13,999 bases of DNA from JAJRXG01 sp964470035 (GTDB lineage Bacteria > Bacteroidota > Bacteroidia > Chitinophagales > Saprospiraceae). The notes beneath the pieces are model-generated. The model searched no databases, was not told the DNA's origin, and saw nothing but the letters and a program-made list of their open reading frames with translations. The position numbers were made by a program, and so were the translations under genes. The stretch is taken from NCBI GenBank assembly GCA_964470035.1, contig CAYYBR010000103.1, forward strand, positions 1 to 13,999. Direction: 5' to 3'. This document shows, in pieces, positions 1 to 7,151 of this stretch. The stretch's first letter is position 1; the number at the start of each line of letters is the position of its first letter.

Positions 1-1
1 T

Positions 2-1969
2 TCTGATACAGATTACGATTTACTCTTTAAGCAACTTCAAAATATAGAAGAACAAAATCCCGGACTTATCACATCAGACAGTCCAACACAACGAGTGACT
101 AGTGATCTTACAGAAAATTTTGAATCGGTAGAGCATCTAACTCCTATGTTGTCACTTGACAATTCGTATAGTGCGGATGATCTTAGGAAGTTCGATGAAC
201 AGATTAAGAAACTTGCAGGACTAACCACTAGTGATAAAGTATCCTACTGCCTGGAGCCGAAGTTTGATGGGGGAAGTGTAGCTATAGTGTATGAAGATGA
301 CAAATATCTGAGAGCAGCGACTAGAGGCAATGGTGTAAAAGGGGAAGATATCAGCCTCAATATTAAGACCCTATCATCAGTACCTTTAAAAGTTGCTTTT
401 TCTAAAGCAGGCATATTTAGAGCTGAACTGAGAGGAGAAGCAGTCATCCGAAAAACCACTTTTGACAAACTCAATGAAGAGAGAAAATCAAAAGGACTTT
501 CTCTTTTTGCTAACCCTCGAAATTCAGCAGCAGGAGGTCTGCGCATGAAGAAGCCCACAGATACTAGAGATAGGGGAATAGAAGTCTTCCTGTATCAGCT
601 TGGTTATGGAGTAGATAAAGATGGTAAGGACTGCCTTGAAAAAATCAATACGCATCAACAACAGATAGAACTACTGGACGAGCTGGGATTTAAATTAGAA
701 GATCCAGCAGAACTCCTTTGTCAGAACATTGATGAAGTCATCACTAAGGTAAAGTCATGGGAAGAAAAGCGCGAGAAATATCCTTACGAGATAGATGGCA
801 TGGTAGTGAAAGTAAACTCAAGAGAGATACAAGAAAAATGTGGATACACCCAGCATCACCCCAAATGGGCGATCGCCTATAAATTTAAAGCCAAACAAGC
901 CACCACTACATTAGAACAAGTAGAGTATCAGGTAGGAAAGATTGGCTCTATTACCCCTGTGGCTAAGGTTACACCAACAAAGCTTGCAGGAGTAACCGTT
1001 TCTTCTATATCACTTCATAATGCAGAGTTCATCTCTTCAAAAGACTTGCGCTTAGGAGACCGCATTATCATCGAGAGAGCCGGGGACGTGATACCATATA
1101 TAGTAAAATCTCTTCCAGATCTGCGGACTGGGGCGGAGACAGTTATAGAGTTTCCAACTATCTGTCCTTTTGATGAAGAACAAAAAATTGCCTTATCTCA
1201 AGCAGAAGGAGAAGCAGCATGGAGATGTCCAAGTTGTACCTGTGGTAATCAAACAGTACAGAGAATCATCTTCCATGTATCCAAAGATGCCATGGACATA
1301 GATGGATTTGGGAAGTCTTATGTCGAACGATTTTTTGAACTTGGTTGGATAAAAGATATAGCTGACATATATAATCTAGACTACTCTCAGATAGCCGACT
1401 TAGAAGGTTTTGGATCTAAGTCCGCTGACAAGTTAGAACTTGCCATTAACCAAGCCAAGAAGAATCCTTTGTCACGCCTCCTCTATAGTCTCAGCATACA
1501 TCATCTTGGGAAAAAAGCATCGAAGATTCTTTCCTCATATATCACTTCTGTATATGATCTTAAATCATGGACTTTAGAAGATTATACCGCGATAAAGGAT
1601 ATAGGCCCCGTAGTAGCTAACAATGTCATAGACTTTTATAGTCGAGAGGAGAATATCTCTCTCCTTCACAAACTAGAAAGCTTTGGGGTGAATGTATATC
1701 AGACAGAGGAAGACAAGCCTGTGATTGTGGCTGACGATGCACCTCTTCGTGATAAGACGATCCTCTTCACGGGATCCTTGAAAGAGATGACGAGAAATGA
1801 AGCAAAGAAACTAGCTGAGAGCCTGGGGGCTAAAAATACAAGTGGTGTCAGTTCTAAGCTTGATATACTAGTGGTAGGTGAAAACGCCGGCTCGAAATTG
1901 AAAAAAGCAGAAGCCATTGGTACAGTTCAGATCCTTACTGAGTCTGAATTCTTAGCTTTGGTGGACTGA
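2..1969 (+). CDS. ligA: NAD-dependent DNA ligase LigA (5' partial)
   Basis: Seals nicks in duplex DNA using NAD+ during replication and repair, in the cytoplasm. The frame is open from the window edge, so the start codon lies upstream; about 655 residues are visible and roughly 30 are probably missing. Visible in order: the end of the NAD-binding Ia subdomain (DTDYD near bases 5-19); the adenylation domain with the KFDG motif, whose nucleotidyl lysine codon is at 260-262; TRGNG and GEDIS; the NPRNSAAG stretch; EIDGMVVKV; an OB-fold with VGKIGSITPVA; a zinc-finger region at about 1163-1250; helix-hairpin-helix repeats (EGFGSKSA, IKDIGPVVA); and a C-terminal BRCT domain from about 1740. The zinc region is unusual: the first CxxC pair reads CPFD, so one of the four usual cysteines is Asp, while an extra Cys appears in CPSCTC. 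The TGA stop lies 27 bases before the metY fragment. Identification is very secure. Confidence 0.97.
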   Translation, partial: SDTDYDLLFKQLQNIEEQNPGLITSDSPTQRVTSDLTENFESVEHLTPMLSLDNSYSADDLRKFDEQIKKLAGLTTSDKVSYCLEPKFDGGSVAIVYEDDKYLRAATRGNGVKGEDISLNIKTLSSVPLKVAFSKAGIFRAELRGEAVIRKTTFDKLNEERKSKGLSLFANPRNSAAGGLRMKKPTDTRDRGIEVFLYQLGYGVDKDGKDCLEKINTHQQQIELLDELGFKLEDPAELLCQNIDEVITKVKSWEEKREKYPYEIDGMVVKVNSREIQEKCGYTQHHPKWAIAYKFKAKQATTTLEQVEYQVGKIGSITPVAKVTPTKLAGVTVSSISLHNAEFISSKDLRLGDRIIIERAGDVIPYIVKSLPDLRTGAETVIEFPTICPFDEEQKIALSQAEGEAAWRCPSCTCGNQTVQRIIFHVSKDAMDIDGFGKSYVERFFELGWIKDIADIYNLDYSQIADLEGFGSKSADKLELAINQAKKNPLSRLLYSLSIHHLGKKASKILSSYITSVYDLKSWTLEDYTAIKDIGPVVANNVIDFYSREENISLLHKLESFGVNVYQTEEDKPVIVADDAPLRDKTILFTGSLKEMTRNEAKKLAESLGAKNTSGVSSKLDILVVGENAGSKLKKAEAIGTVQILTESEFLALVD

Positions 1970-1996
1970 TTCTCTTTGTTGTACCACTACTGTACT

Positions 1997-2188
1997 ATGA
2001 AAAAAGAAACCATATCTATCCATGGAGGAGATACAACCGAACTGGCTACAAAGTCTGTGAACTTGTTTGATCTAGTTGTGGAGGGTGACATATACACACG
2101 TATTATAAACTCAACTATGGATGTAATTGGACAAAGAGTTGCTGCTTTAGCAGGCGGGGTTGCACTTACAAGAAAGCTAGATAGGTAA
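1997..2188 (+). pseudogene. Decayed 5' fragment of O-acetylhomoserine sulfhydrylase (metY-like)
   Basis: A 63-codon frame from ATG 1997 to TAA 2188 (a TTG at 1976 is in frame but less likely). The first residues, KKETISIHGGD, and the later blocks NLFDL, GDIYTRIINST and QRVAALAGGVA match from memory the N-terminus of MetY-type PLP enzymes, which typically read as LHAG, NLFGL, IYTRIMNPT and RVAALEGGVAAL. About 20 residues usually found between the first block and NLF (the VPIYQTTSY region) are missing, and everything after GGVA, including the PLP lysine and the rest of some 430 residues, is absent. The Pro of NPT has become Ser. The frame ends four bases before the next gene's GTG. I infer a relic of a once complete gene. 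A short retained peptide or a translated leader for the downstream gene cannot be excluded, since the frame has no internal stop. Confidence 0.72.
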
Positions 2189-2192
2189 CGCG

Positions 2193-2888
2193 GTGGCTGG
2201 GCTTTATATACTACCATCTTTACTTTCTCCTGAAGGCATAGATCATATACCTGGAGTAGTTAGATCGCGCATCGAGAAACTTAGGATTTTCGTTGTAGAA
2301 AGGACCCGTACGGCAAGAAGGTTCATCAGAGCCATACTTCCTGATTATCCTATAGATGAAGCATCTTTCTTTGAACTAGATAAGCATGACATGTTAGTTA
2401 GTCAAGCGATGATCTATAAGCTCTTAGAACAGAGGACTGATATCGGCCTAATAAGTGAGGCGGGTACTCCATGCATAGCTGATCCTGGAGCGATGATAGT
2501 TCATATGGCACGTAAGTCAAATTATAAAATCTATCCTCTTTCGGGCCCCTCATCCATCATGCTTGCTCTCATGGCATCTAGTATGAATGGACAAGAGTTT
2601 GCTTTTCATGGCTATCTGCCGATTAAGGAGCCTGCGCTGAGTCATAAACTTTCTCAGATATCTTCTCTAGCACTTTCTGGAGCCACTCAGATATTTATCG
2701 AGACACCTTATCGTAATGATAAAATGATAGAGAAACTTGGAGCAACTATCGATGCTAATCTTACAATCTCCATAAGCATCGATCTCACTTCCGTAAATGA
2801 AGAACACATTATCACAAAGCCTAGCAAAGTAAAGCAGATATCCATCGGCAAGCGGCCGGCTATATACTGTATCGGTAAACTTCAATAG
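2193..2888 (+). CDS. RsmI-like SAM-dependent methyltransferase (tetrapyrrole methylase fold)
   Basis: Encodes 231 residues of the RsmI/tetrapyrrole-methylase superfamily, cytoplasmic SAM-dependent enzymes; RsmI itself 2'-O-methylates C1402 of 16S rRNA. Visible are LYILPSLL at the N-terminus, GLISEAGTPCIADPGA (the superfamily's glycine-rich SAM loop), a PLSGPSSIMLALMAS block, FAFHGYLPI and the IFIETPYRNDKM block. The canonical RsmI segment around AEDTR is replaced by VVERTRTARRFI, which points to the second RsmI-like paralogue common in Bacteroidota and some proteobacteria, whose substrate I do not know. The start is GTG 2193: an in-frame TAG at 2178 and the lack of any other start codon leave no alternative. 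The preceding metY fragment stops four bases upstream, so translation may be coupled to it. GH3 follows after 18 bases. The family is sure; the exact substrate is not. Confidence 0.88.
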   Translation: MAGLYILPSLLSPEGIDHIPGVVRSRIEKLRIFVVERTRTARRFIRAILPDYPIDEASFFELDKHDMLVSQAMIYKLLEQRTDIGLISEAGTPCIADPGAMIVHMARKSNYKIYPLSGPSSIMLALMASSMNGQEFAFHGYLPIKEPALSHKLSQISSLALSGATQIFIETPYRNDKMIEKLGATIDANLTISISIDLTSVNEEHIITKPSKVKQISIGKRPAIYCIGKLQ

Positions 2889-2906
2889 TTAGAAAGCTCA
2901 CTATCT

Positions 2907-4406
2907 ATGTCTTTGATGAATTCTTTGGTGCGCAGATACATCAATAAATGGGATCGCGAATTATCAGATATCACTCAGTATCCAGACCAAGTACAACAGC
3001 ATCAACTTCAGATTATCTCTAGATCTAACATCGTCAGAAAAATGCACCCTGGTTTGAAAGATCTTTCAATCCAGGAGTATCTCAATAATAGAAACCTGAG
3101 TAGCTATGACGAGTATGCTGTGATGGTGGAAGAACTAATGTCTGATGACAGCATCATATGTCGATACTATGCCCAGTCTTCTGGGACAACCTCTGGCACA
3201 AAAAAATTGATCCCCACACCAGAAGAGTTCGTAAAGTGCAATCACCTGAGAGGTTCGTGGTATCAGCTACACACCTTATATAGACATGATAATGAGATGT
3301 CCGTATTCACCCAAAAAAATCTGCTTATCGGAGGTTCTCTTTATGAATCTAACAACCGTTATACGATAGGTGACGTATCTGGTATCATGATCTCACGCAT
3401 ACCTTCTTTCTTTAGACCTTGGTATGTACCAAGTATATCTGAAGCCATCCATCACGATTGGCAGACGAAACTCGAAACTACCGCTTCAAAGGCCGCAAAA
3501 GAAAAGAACATTGCCTTGCTTGCTGGGTCGCCTACATGGGTGCTTAGCACACTACGTAGAGTCTTATCAATATCTCAGAAGAATAACCTCAGCACACTCT
3601 GGCCAAATTTAAAGGCATACATACACGGAGGAGTAGATTTTGCTCCTTATCGGTCTCAGATGGATGAAATCACCACAGGGACCAACCTTAGATATATAGA
3701 AGTTTACAATGCTTCAGAAGGATTTTTTGCCTACCAAGATCAACCTCATTCAGAGGGTATGCTACTGATGCTAGCATCAGGCATATATTATGAGTTTATA
3801 GAGGAGTCCGCATATAGAGCCGGCAACATGCAATTCCTAAATATCAAAGAAGTTGAGCTTGGAGCGAATTATGTGATGGTTATCACTACGCTTTCCGGAC
3901 TGGTGAGATATGTCCAAGGTGATATCATCACCTTCGTAACCAAATATCCCTATCGCATAAAAGTGATCAGTAGGATAGAGACCTACATCAATGCGTTCGG
4001 AGAGGACCTGCTTCTTTCCCAAGCACAAGAAGCTCTCTCCGTGACCAATGCGTCGCACCAAGCGACAATATCACAGTTTCATGTGGCACCATATTACCTA
4101 TCTCTGAATACAAAAGGAAGACATGACTGGTTCATCGAGTGGCAAAAGCCCCCCCAAGGAATAGAGGAGTACGCGCAAGACTTAGACCACGCCTTGAGGA
4201 AGGCCAATCCAAATTATAATCAAAAGCGCGCAGGAGACATAGCGCTTGAAAACCTTCGGATACATATGCTCCCACAAGGAACTTTAAATCACTACTTCAT
4301 GAAATTTGGCAGTTTTACGGCTCAAAGTAAAATACAACGCATGCGTAACGATCGCCTGATCGCAGATCGACTTACGCAACTACTGTCTGACAGGAGAGAA
4401 TTATAA
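2907..4406 (+). CDS. GH3-family acyl-adenylate-forming enzyme
   Basis: Encodes 499 residues matching the GH3 family, part of the ANL-like adenylating superfamily. Plant GH3 proteins conjugate amino acids to jasmonate or auxin; the acid and amine used by bacterial members are unknown to me. Visible features: a phosphate-binding loop SSGTTSGTKK at residues 91-100, an LAGSPTWVL segment at about 205, the YNASEGFF block at 267-274 (ATP/acyl pocket in the family), GLVRYVQGDII at 331-341, and INAFGEDLL at 361-369. There is no signal peptide or membrane segment, so the product should be cytoplasmic. ATG 2907 is used; ATG 2916 (M4) is also possible, and neither has a clear Shine-Dalgarno site. It sits 18 bases after the methyltransferase and 35 bases before the small unknown gene, consistent with one transcript. 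The length is usual for bacterial members and all key motifs look intact. Confidence 0.9.
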   Translation: MSLMNSLVRRYINKWDRELSDITQYPDQVQQHQLQIISRSNIVRKMHPGLKDLSIQEYLNNRNLSSYDEYAVMVEELMSDDSIICRYYAQSSGTTSGTKKLIPTPEEFVKCNHLRGSWYQLHTLYRHDNEMSVFTQKNLLIGGSLYESNNRYTIGDVSGIMISRIPSFFRPWYVPSISEAIHHDWQTKLETTASKAAKEKNIALLAGSPTWVLSTLRRVLSISQKNNLSTLWPNLKAYIHGGVDFAPYRSQMDEITTGTNLRYIEVYNASEGFFAYQDQPHSEGMLLMLASGIYYEFIEESAYRAGNMQFLNIKEVELGANYVMVITTLSGLVRYVQGDIITFVTKYPYRIKVISRIETYINAFGEDLLLSQAQEALSVTNASHQATISQFHVAPYYLSLNTKGRHDWFIEWQKPPQGIEEYAQDLDHALRKANPNYNQKRAGDIALENLRIHMLPQGTLNHYFMKFGSFTAQSKIQRMRNDRLIADRLTQLLSDRREL

Positions 4407-4441
4407 ATCATAAGATATAAGGATAGATTATCTTAGAATCC

Positions 4442-4762
4442 ATGCTTGGATTTTTATCAGAAGCTCAACAGTTAATTCATCAGGATATCGACCTCGCGTC
4501 TGATCAGACTACTGATGATTATGTGTCTCTTATGGAGATGATCGAACAAAGAGTCACAGAACTATTAGAGACTGATGATCAGCTTTTATTTAGTTACCTA
4601 TATCGCCTTGATATATCTGAGATACATTTACGTCAAGTGATGAAGGATAATAAAATAGATAAAATCAAGGCAATATCAGAACTTATCCTTGCGAGACAAA
4701 TCCATCGACTAAAAACAAAAAAACAATATCCACAGACTCCGATAGAAGGGTGGGAGTGGTAG
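4442..4762 (+). CDS. Small helical protein of unknown function
   Basis: A 106-residue frame starting at ATG 4442. I recognise it only as resembling short hypothetical proteins encoded in Bacteroidota, with a block like LLFSYLYRLDISEIHLRQVM followed by an ISELILARQIHRLK tail. The sequence is rich in Leu, Ile, Glu and Asp, with charged spacing typical of an all-alpha fold; residues 45-95 look like two amphipathic helices. No signal peptide, membrane segment, cysteine pair or catalytic motif is visible. It lies 35 bases after GH3 and nine bases before recO, so it very probably shares a transcript with recO. That position is its only functional hint. The coding call rests on the tight spacing, the coherent composition and the family resemblance. 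Confidence 0.8.
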   Translation: MLGFLSEAQQLIHQDIDLASDQTTDDYVSLMEMIEQRVTELLETDDQLLFSYLYRLDISEIHLRQVMKDNKIDKIKAISELILARQIHRLKTKKQYPQTPIEGWEW

Positions 4763-4771
4763 TTCATTATC

Positions 4772-5485
4772 ATGCTAGAGACGGTAGAAGGTGTCATCAC
4801 ACGTATAGTCAAATATGGAGAATCTAGTCTGATACTAGACCTCCTCTGTCCTGATGATGGTATCAGATCTTACATAGTTGGAGGCATCCGAAAGAAAGGA
4901 AAAAGAGATAAGTCAGCGCTAGTCAGACCTGTCAATCTTGTCAAGGCCGAAGTATACAGCAAGGATGGAGGAAAACTCTCACGGGTAAAAGAGATTAGCT
5001 ATAACTATATCTACAAGGATATACCTTTTGATGTAAGCAAGTCTACTATAGCACTATTCTTAGTGGAAGTTTGTCGCAAAGCTGTAAAGGCAAGCGACGA
5101 CTCTAAAGGTGTATATAATTATATAGTAAAGGGACTTATACACCTTGACAATGTGTCAGAAGGATTGGTGCATTTTCATATTATTTTTTTGATCGGCCTT
5201 GCGAAGCACCTGGGCTTTGAGATGCAACCAAGGTCACATGATGAGCAGCTCTACTTTGACCTTCGTGTAGGTTCTTTTGTCCAGCACGAAGGTGATCATA
5301 GATTAGTATTAGATGAAGAGTTGAGTGACCATATTCACCTATACATATCTAATACGCAAGAACCAACAGTGAATAGATCTGGCCGAAAAAAGGTCATCCA
5401 AAGTCTGATAGACTACTATACTTATCACATAGATGACTTTGGAGAGCTCAAGTCCCTAGACGTATTAATGAGTATGTATAGCTAA
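4772..5485 (+). CDS. recO: DNA repair protein RecO
   Basis: Encodes 237 residues of RecO, which with RecR loads RecA onto SSB-coated single-stranded DNA in gap repair and also anneals strands. The N-terminal OB-fold is visible in VEGVITRIVKYGESSLILDLL, followed by a basic GGIRKKGKR segment and the strand PVNLVKAEVYSK at about residue 50-62. A helical C-terminal domain follows, with a LFLVEVCRKA helix near 100-110, a FHIIFLIGLAKHLGF block near 150, and a short strand pair YFDLRVGSFV. No zinc-binding cysteine cluster is present between these, as in many RecO proteins outside the Deinococcus/Firmicutes types. The start ATG 4772 directly precedes the conserved VEGVI block. Its TAA is one base from the stop of the convergent outer-membrane gene, leaving no room for a separate terminator. 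Confidence 0.93.
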   Translation: MLETVEGVITRIVKYGESSLILDLLCPDDGIRSYIVGGIRKKGKRDKSALVRPVNLVKAEVYSKDGGKLSRVKEISYNYIYKDIPFDVSKSTIALFLVEVCRKAVKASDDSKGVYNYIVKGLIHLDNVSEGLVHFHIIFLIGLAKHLGFEMQPRSHDEQLYFDLRVGSFVQHEGDHRLVLDEELSDHIHLYISNTQEPTVNRSGRKKVIQSLIDYYTYHIDDFGELKSLDVLMSMYS

Positions 5486-5486
5486 G

Positions 5487-6359
5487 TTAGAATATGAATC
5501 CTATCGACAAGAACAATCCAAAGTTCTTATCTACATCATTCGTGAAGACTGGTAGACCATTGTCATTGACTTGTACGAAAGAGTAGTCTGCAATATTTCT
5601 AGTGATATCTCTGACTCCCCACTCGGCTCTACCCATCAAAAACAATCCACGATTCAGATAGTATACACCGCCAACTATTAGGCCATAATCAACACTTAAA
5701 AATCGACTGTCGTCTATATTGAAATTATTAAAATCAAAGGAGTTTTCTATACCCCTGAGGGTCACATTGCGCCCGTCGGCTCTAATTAGAATAGGTGTCC
5801 CGGTAGATGAAAAGAAATCAAACTGCTGGTCTGCATCATCGTTAAAATATTCGAAGTTTAAGCCTTGCCTAAAACTATGTTCTTGTTCTCCTGCATCTCC
5901 TCCAAAAAGGATGTTGCCTGTTGCTATAGGACTGATCAAGAAGCTGATATACCCACCTGCTAAAACTTCAAATTTTCGTCCCAGTTTCACATGTAACGTC
6001 TGGGGAAATTGGATATATGCATTGCTGTGATCTAAGGTAATCCTCGACTGATCTCTGATGATGATGGTTCCTATGCCGTCTTCTGGTTCGAACACATAGA
6101 ATCCTTGATTGGTATTGAGATCATAGTTAGATCCTGTTTGGTTATAAAGTATCTCAGACCTTATACCGATGAGATCATTAAAATTCCACTGGAACGATAC
6201 ACCGAAGTGAAATCCGCCAGATAAGCTAAATGTTTCGCCAGGTTCAGTGGGGCCAAGGAACCTACTCTGACCCAATCCTGCACGGATACCAACATTATAT
6301 CCTTGTGCTTGGATACCTAGACTAAAGATGACGAAAGCAGCGATGAGGTTATATCTCAT
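5487..6359 (-). CDS. Outer-membrane beta-barrel protein (PorT-like/OMP_b-brl type)
   Basis: From ATG 6359 this gives a 290-residue precursor. The first 20 residues (MRYNLIAAFVIFSLGIQAQG) form a Sec signal peptide with likely cleavage after AQA/AQG-type residues. The mature part alternates hydrophobic and polar residues with strands such as YNVGIRAGLG, FHFGVSFQWNF, LIGIRSEILYNQTG and LHVKLGRKFEVLAGGYISF. It ends in FGLFLSIGFIF, with the terminal Phe expected of BAM-dependent barrels. It resembles the small Bacteroidota porin-family barrels. In-frame ATGs at 6380 and 6392 exist, but 6392 lies inside a TAnnTTTG promoter box and 6380 would leave almost no leader, so 6359 is preferred. No ligand or partner can be named. 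The gene converges on recO, one base between stops. Confidence 0.87.
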   Translation of the reverse strand: MRYNLIAAFVIFSLGIQAQGYNVGIRAGLGQSRFLGPTEPGETFSLSGGFHFGVSFQWNFNDLIGIRSEILYNQTGSNYDLNTNQGFYVFEPEDGIGTIIIRDQSRITLDHSNAYIQFPQTLHVKLGRKFEVLAGGYISFLISPIATGNILFGGDAGEQEHSFRQGLNFEYFNDDADQQFDFFSSTGTPILIRADGRNVTLRGIENSFDFNNFNIDDSRFLSVDYGLIVGGVYYLNRGLFLMGRAEWGVRDITRNIADYSFVQVNDNGLPVFTNDVDKNFGLFLSIGFIF

Positions 6360-6389
6360 GGATGTGTGAAGCAAATTCATAATGAGCGG

Positions 6390-6397
6390 CAAATATA
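6390..6397 (-). promoter_or_regulatory. Candidate Bacteroidota -7 box for the outer-membrane gene
   Basis: On the minus strand the sequence reads TATATTTG, an exact match to the Bacteroidota -7 consensus TAnnTTTG. It lies about 30 bases before ATG 6359. No clear TTG is found at the expected -33 position, so the promoter would be weak or depend on another factor. It supports independent transcription of the outer-membrane gene from the nfu gene upstream. Confidence 0.5.
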
Positions 6398-6471
6398 GAT
6401 CAATAGTTTTTCCTACAGAACTATATCAGAACGCCTTGCAATGGTGACTCGCTGTTATGAGACTCTTAAGA

Positions 6472-7083
6472 TTACCCCATCTCTGAGACAACCTCAGTAA
6501 CTTCTGGTACCATCCGCTTAAGCATACCCTCGATACCTGACTTAAGCGTGACTGTCGAAGATGGACATCCACTGCATGATCCTTGTAAGATGACTGTAAC
6601 GACGCCATTATTGAAAGACTTGAACTCGATATTTCCTCCATCCATCTCTACTGCTGGCTTTACATAGGTATCGATAAGTTCTTTGATCTTCTTAACGAGC
6701 TCTGCTTCTTCACCAGTGTATTGATATCCAACTCCAGCTTCAGCCTCTTTTTCTTTCATGGCTTGATCAAAACCATCAGAGACGATCTCCTTTTGCTCGG
6801 TCACATAGTTTTTAATGAATTCCTTGAGCTTCAGCATGATGTCTTCCCAAGAATAGTTGAACTCTTTGGTGACTGTGACAAAATTGTTACAGATATATAT
6901 GCCCTTTACATAGGGAAACTCAAATAGGCTCTTGCCAAGCGGAGACCACTTTTCAGCAAGATCTGCTTCTCTGAAGTCAGCAGTACCTCTATATAGTATC
7001 TTATTAGTTACAAACTTTAGCGACTCCGGATTTGGTGTCTGCTCTGTGTATAACATTACTGGACTTTGAGTTTGCGTTTCCAT
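6472..7083 (-). CDS. Nfu-type iron-sulfur cluster scaffold/carrier
   Basis: Encodes 203 residues with two domains. Residues about 10-95 match the Nfu N-terminal domain (YTEQTPNPESLKFV, then FEFPYVKGIYICNNFVTVTK). After a charged linker at about 96-125, residues 128-200 form the NifU C-terminal domain, with VKPAVEMDGGNIEF and the cluster-binding CSGC pair (Cys170 and Cys173) in a GSCSGCPSSTVTLK block. Nfu proteins carry 4Fe-4S clusters to client enzymes in the cytoplasm; two subunits share a cluster through their CxxC motifs. The length and motif set are normal for Bacteroidota members. ATG 7083 is the natural start: the TEQTPNP block follows at residue 13. The mscS-type gene ends 68 bases upstream and the outer-membrane gene starts about 110 bases downstream. 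No other Fe-S assembly genes are nearby. Confidence 0.95.
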   Translation of the reverse strand: METQTQSPVMLYTEQTPNPESLKFVTNKILYRGTADFREADLAEKWSPLGKSLFEFPYVKGIYICNNFVTVTKEFNYSWEDIMLKLKEFIKNYVTEQKEIVSDGFDQAMKEKEAEAGVGYQYTGEEAELVKKIKELIDTYVKPAVEMDGGNIEFKSFNNGVVTVILQGSCSGCPSSTVTLKSGIEGMLKRMVPEVTEVVSEMG

Positions 7084-7114
7084 GATTTTATCTTTTATAC
7101 TCTATTAAAACTCC

Positions 7115-7131
7115 TTGATCACAAAGATCAA
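7115..7131 (-). repeat. Short perfect inverted repeat between the channel and nfu genes
   Basis: TTGATC and GATCAA are separated by five bases, giving a 6-base-pair stem. It lies in the 68-base gap after the channel gene stop and before nfu. On the minus strand it is followed by GGAGTTTTAATAG, which has only a weak T run. It could be a poor terminator or an mRNA processing hairpin; the stem is too short for confidence. Confidence 0.3.
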
Positions 7132-7151
7132 TCAAATAATCAAAAAATGTA

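Noticed and set aside
244..558. Antisense open frame inside ligA
   Set aside because: It lies wholly opposite well-conserved ligase motifs, has no family resemblance and an unlikely composition; the same holds for the minus-strand frame at 1699-1917.
1987..2217. Antisense frame over the metY fragment
   Set aside because: The plus strand carries the recognisable MetY blocks; the antisense translation has no recognisable family and overlaps the start of the methyltransferase.
4411..4435. Inverted repeat TAAGATA/TATCTTA between GH3 and the small gene
   Set aside because: A seven-base, nearly all A-T stem with an 11-base loop and no following T run; too weak for a terminator, and close gene spacing suggests read-through.
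6381..6392. Upstream ATG at 6392 as start of the outer-membrane gene
   Set aside because: It overlaps the TATATTTG box and would put 11 extra residues ahead of a standard signal peptide.
7113..7145. Promoter for nfu (GATCTTTG near 7120-7129 on the minus strand)
   Set aside because: It lacks the TA of the TAnnTTTG box and the nearest TTG upstream is only about 11 bases away, not the expected 19-20.
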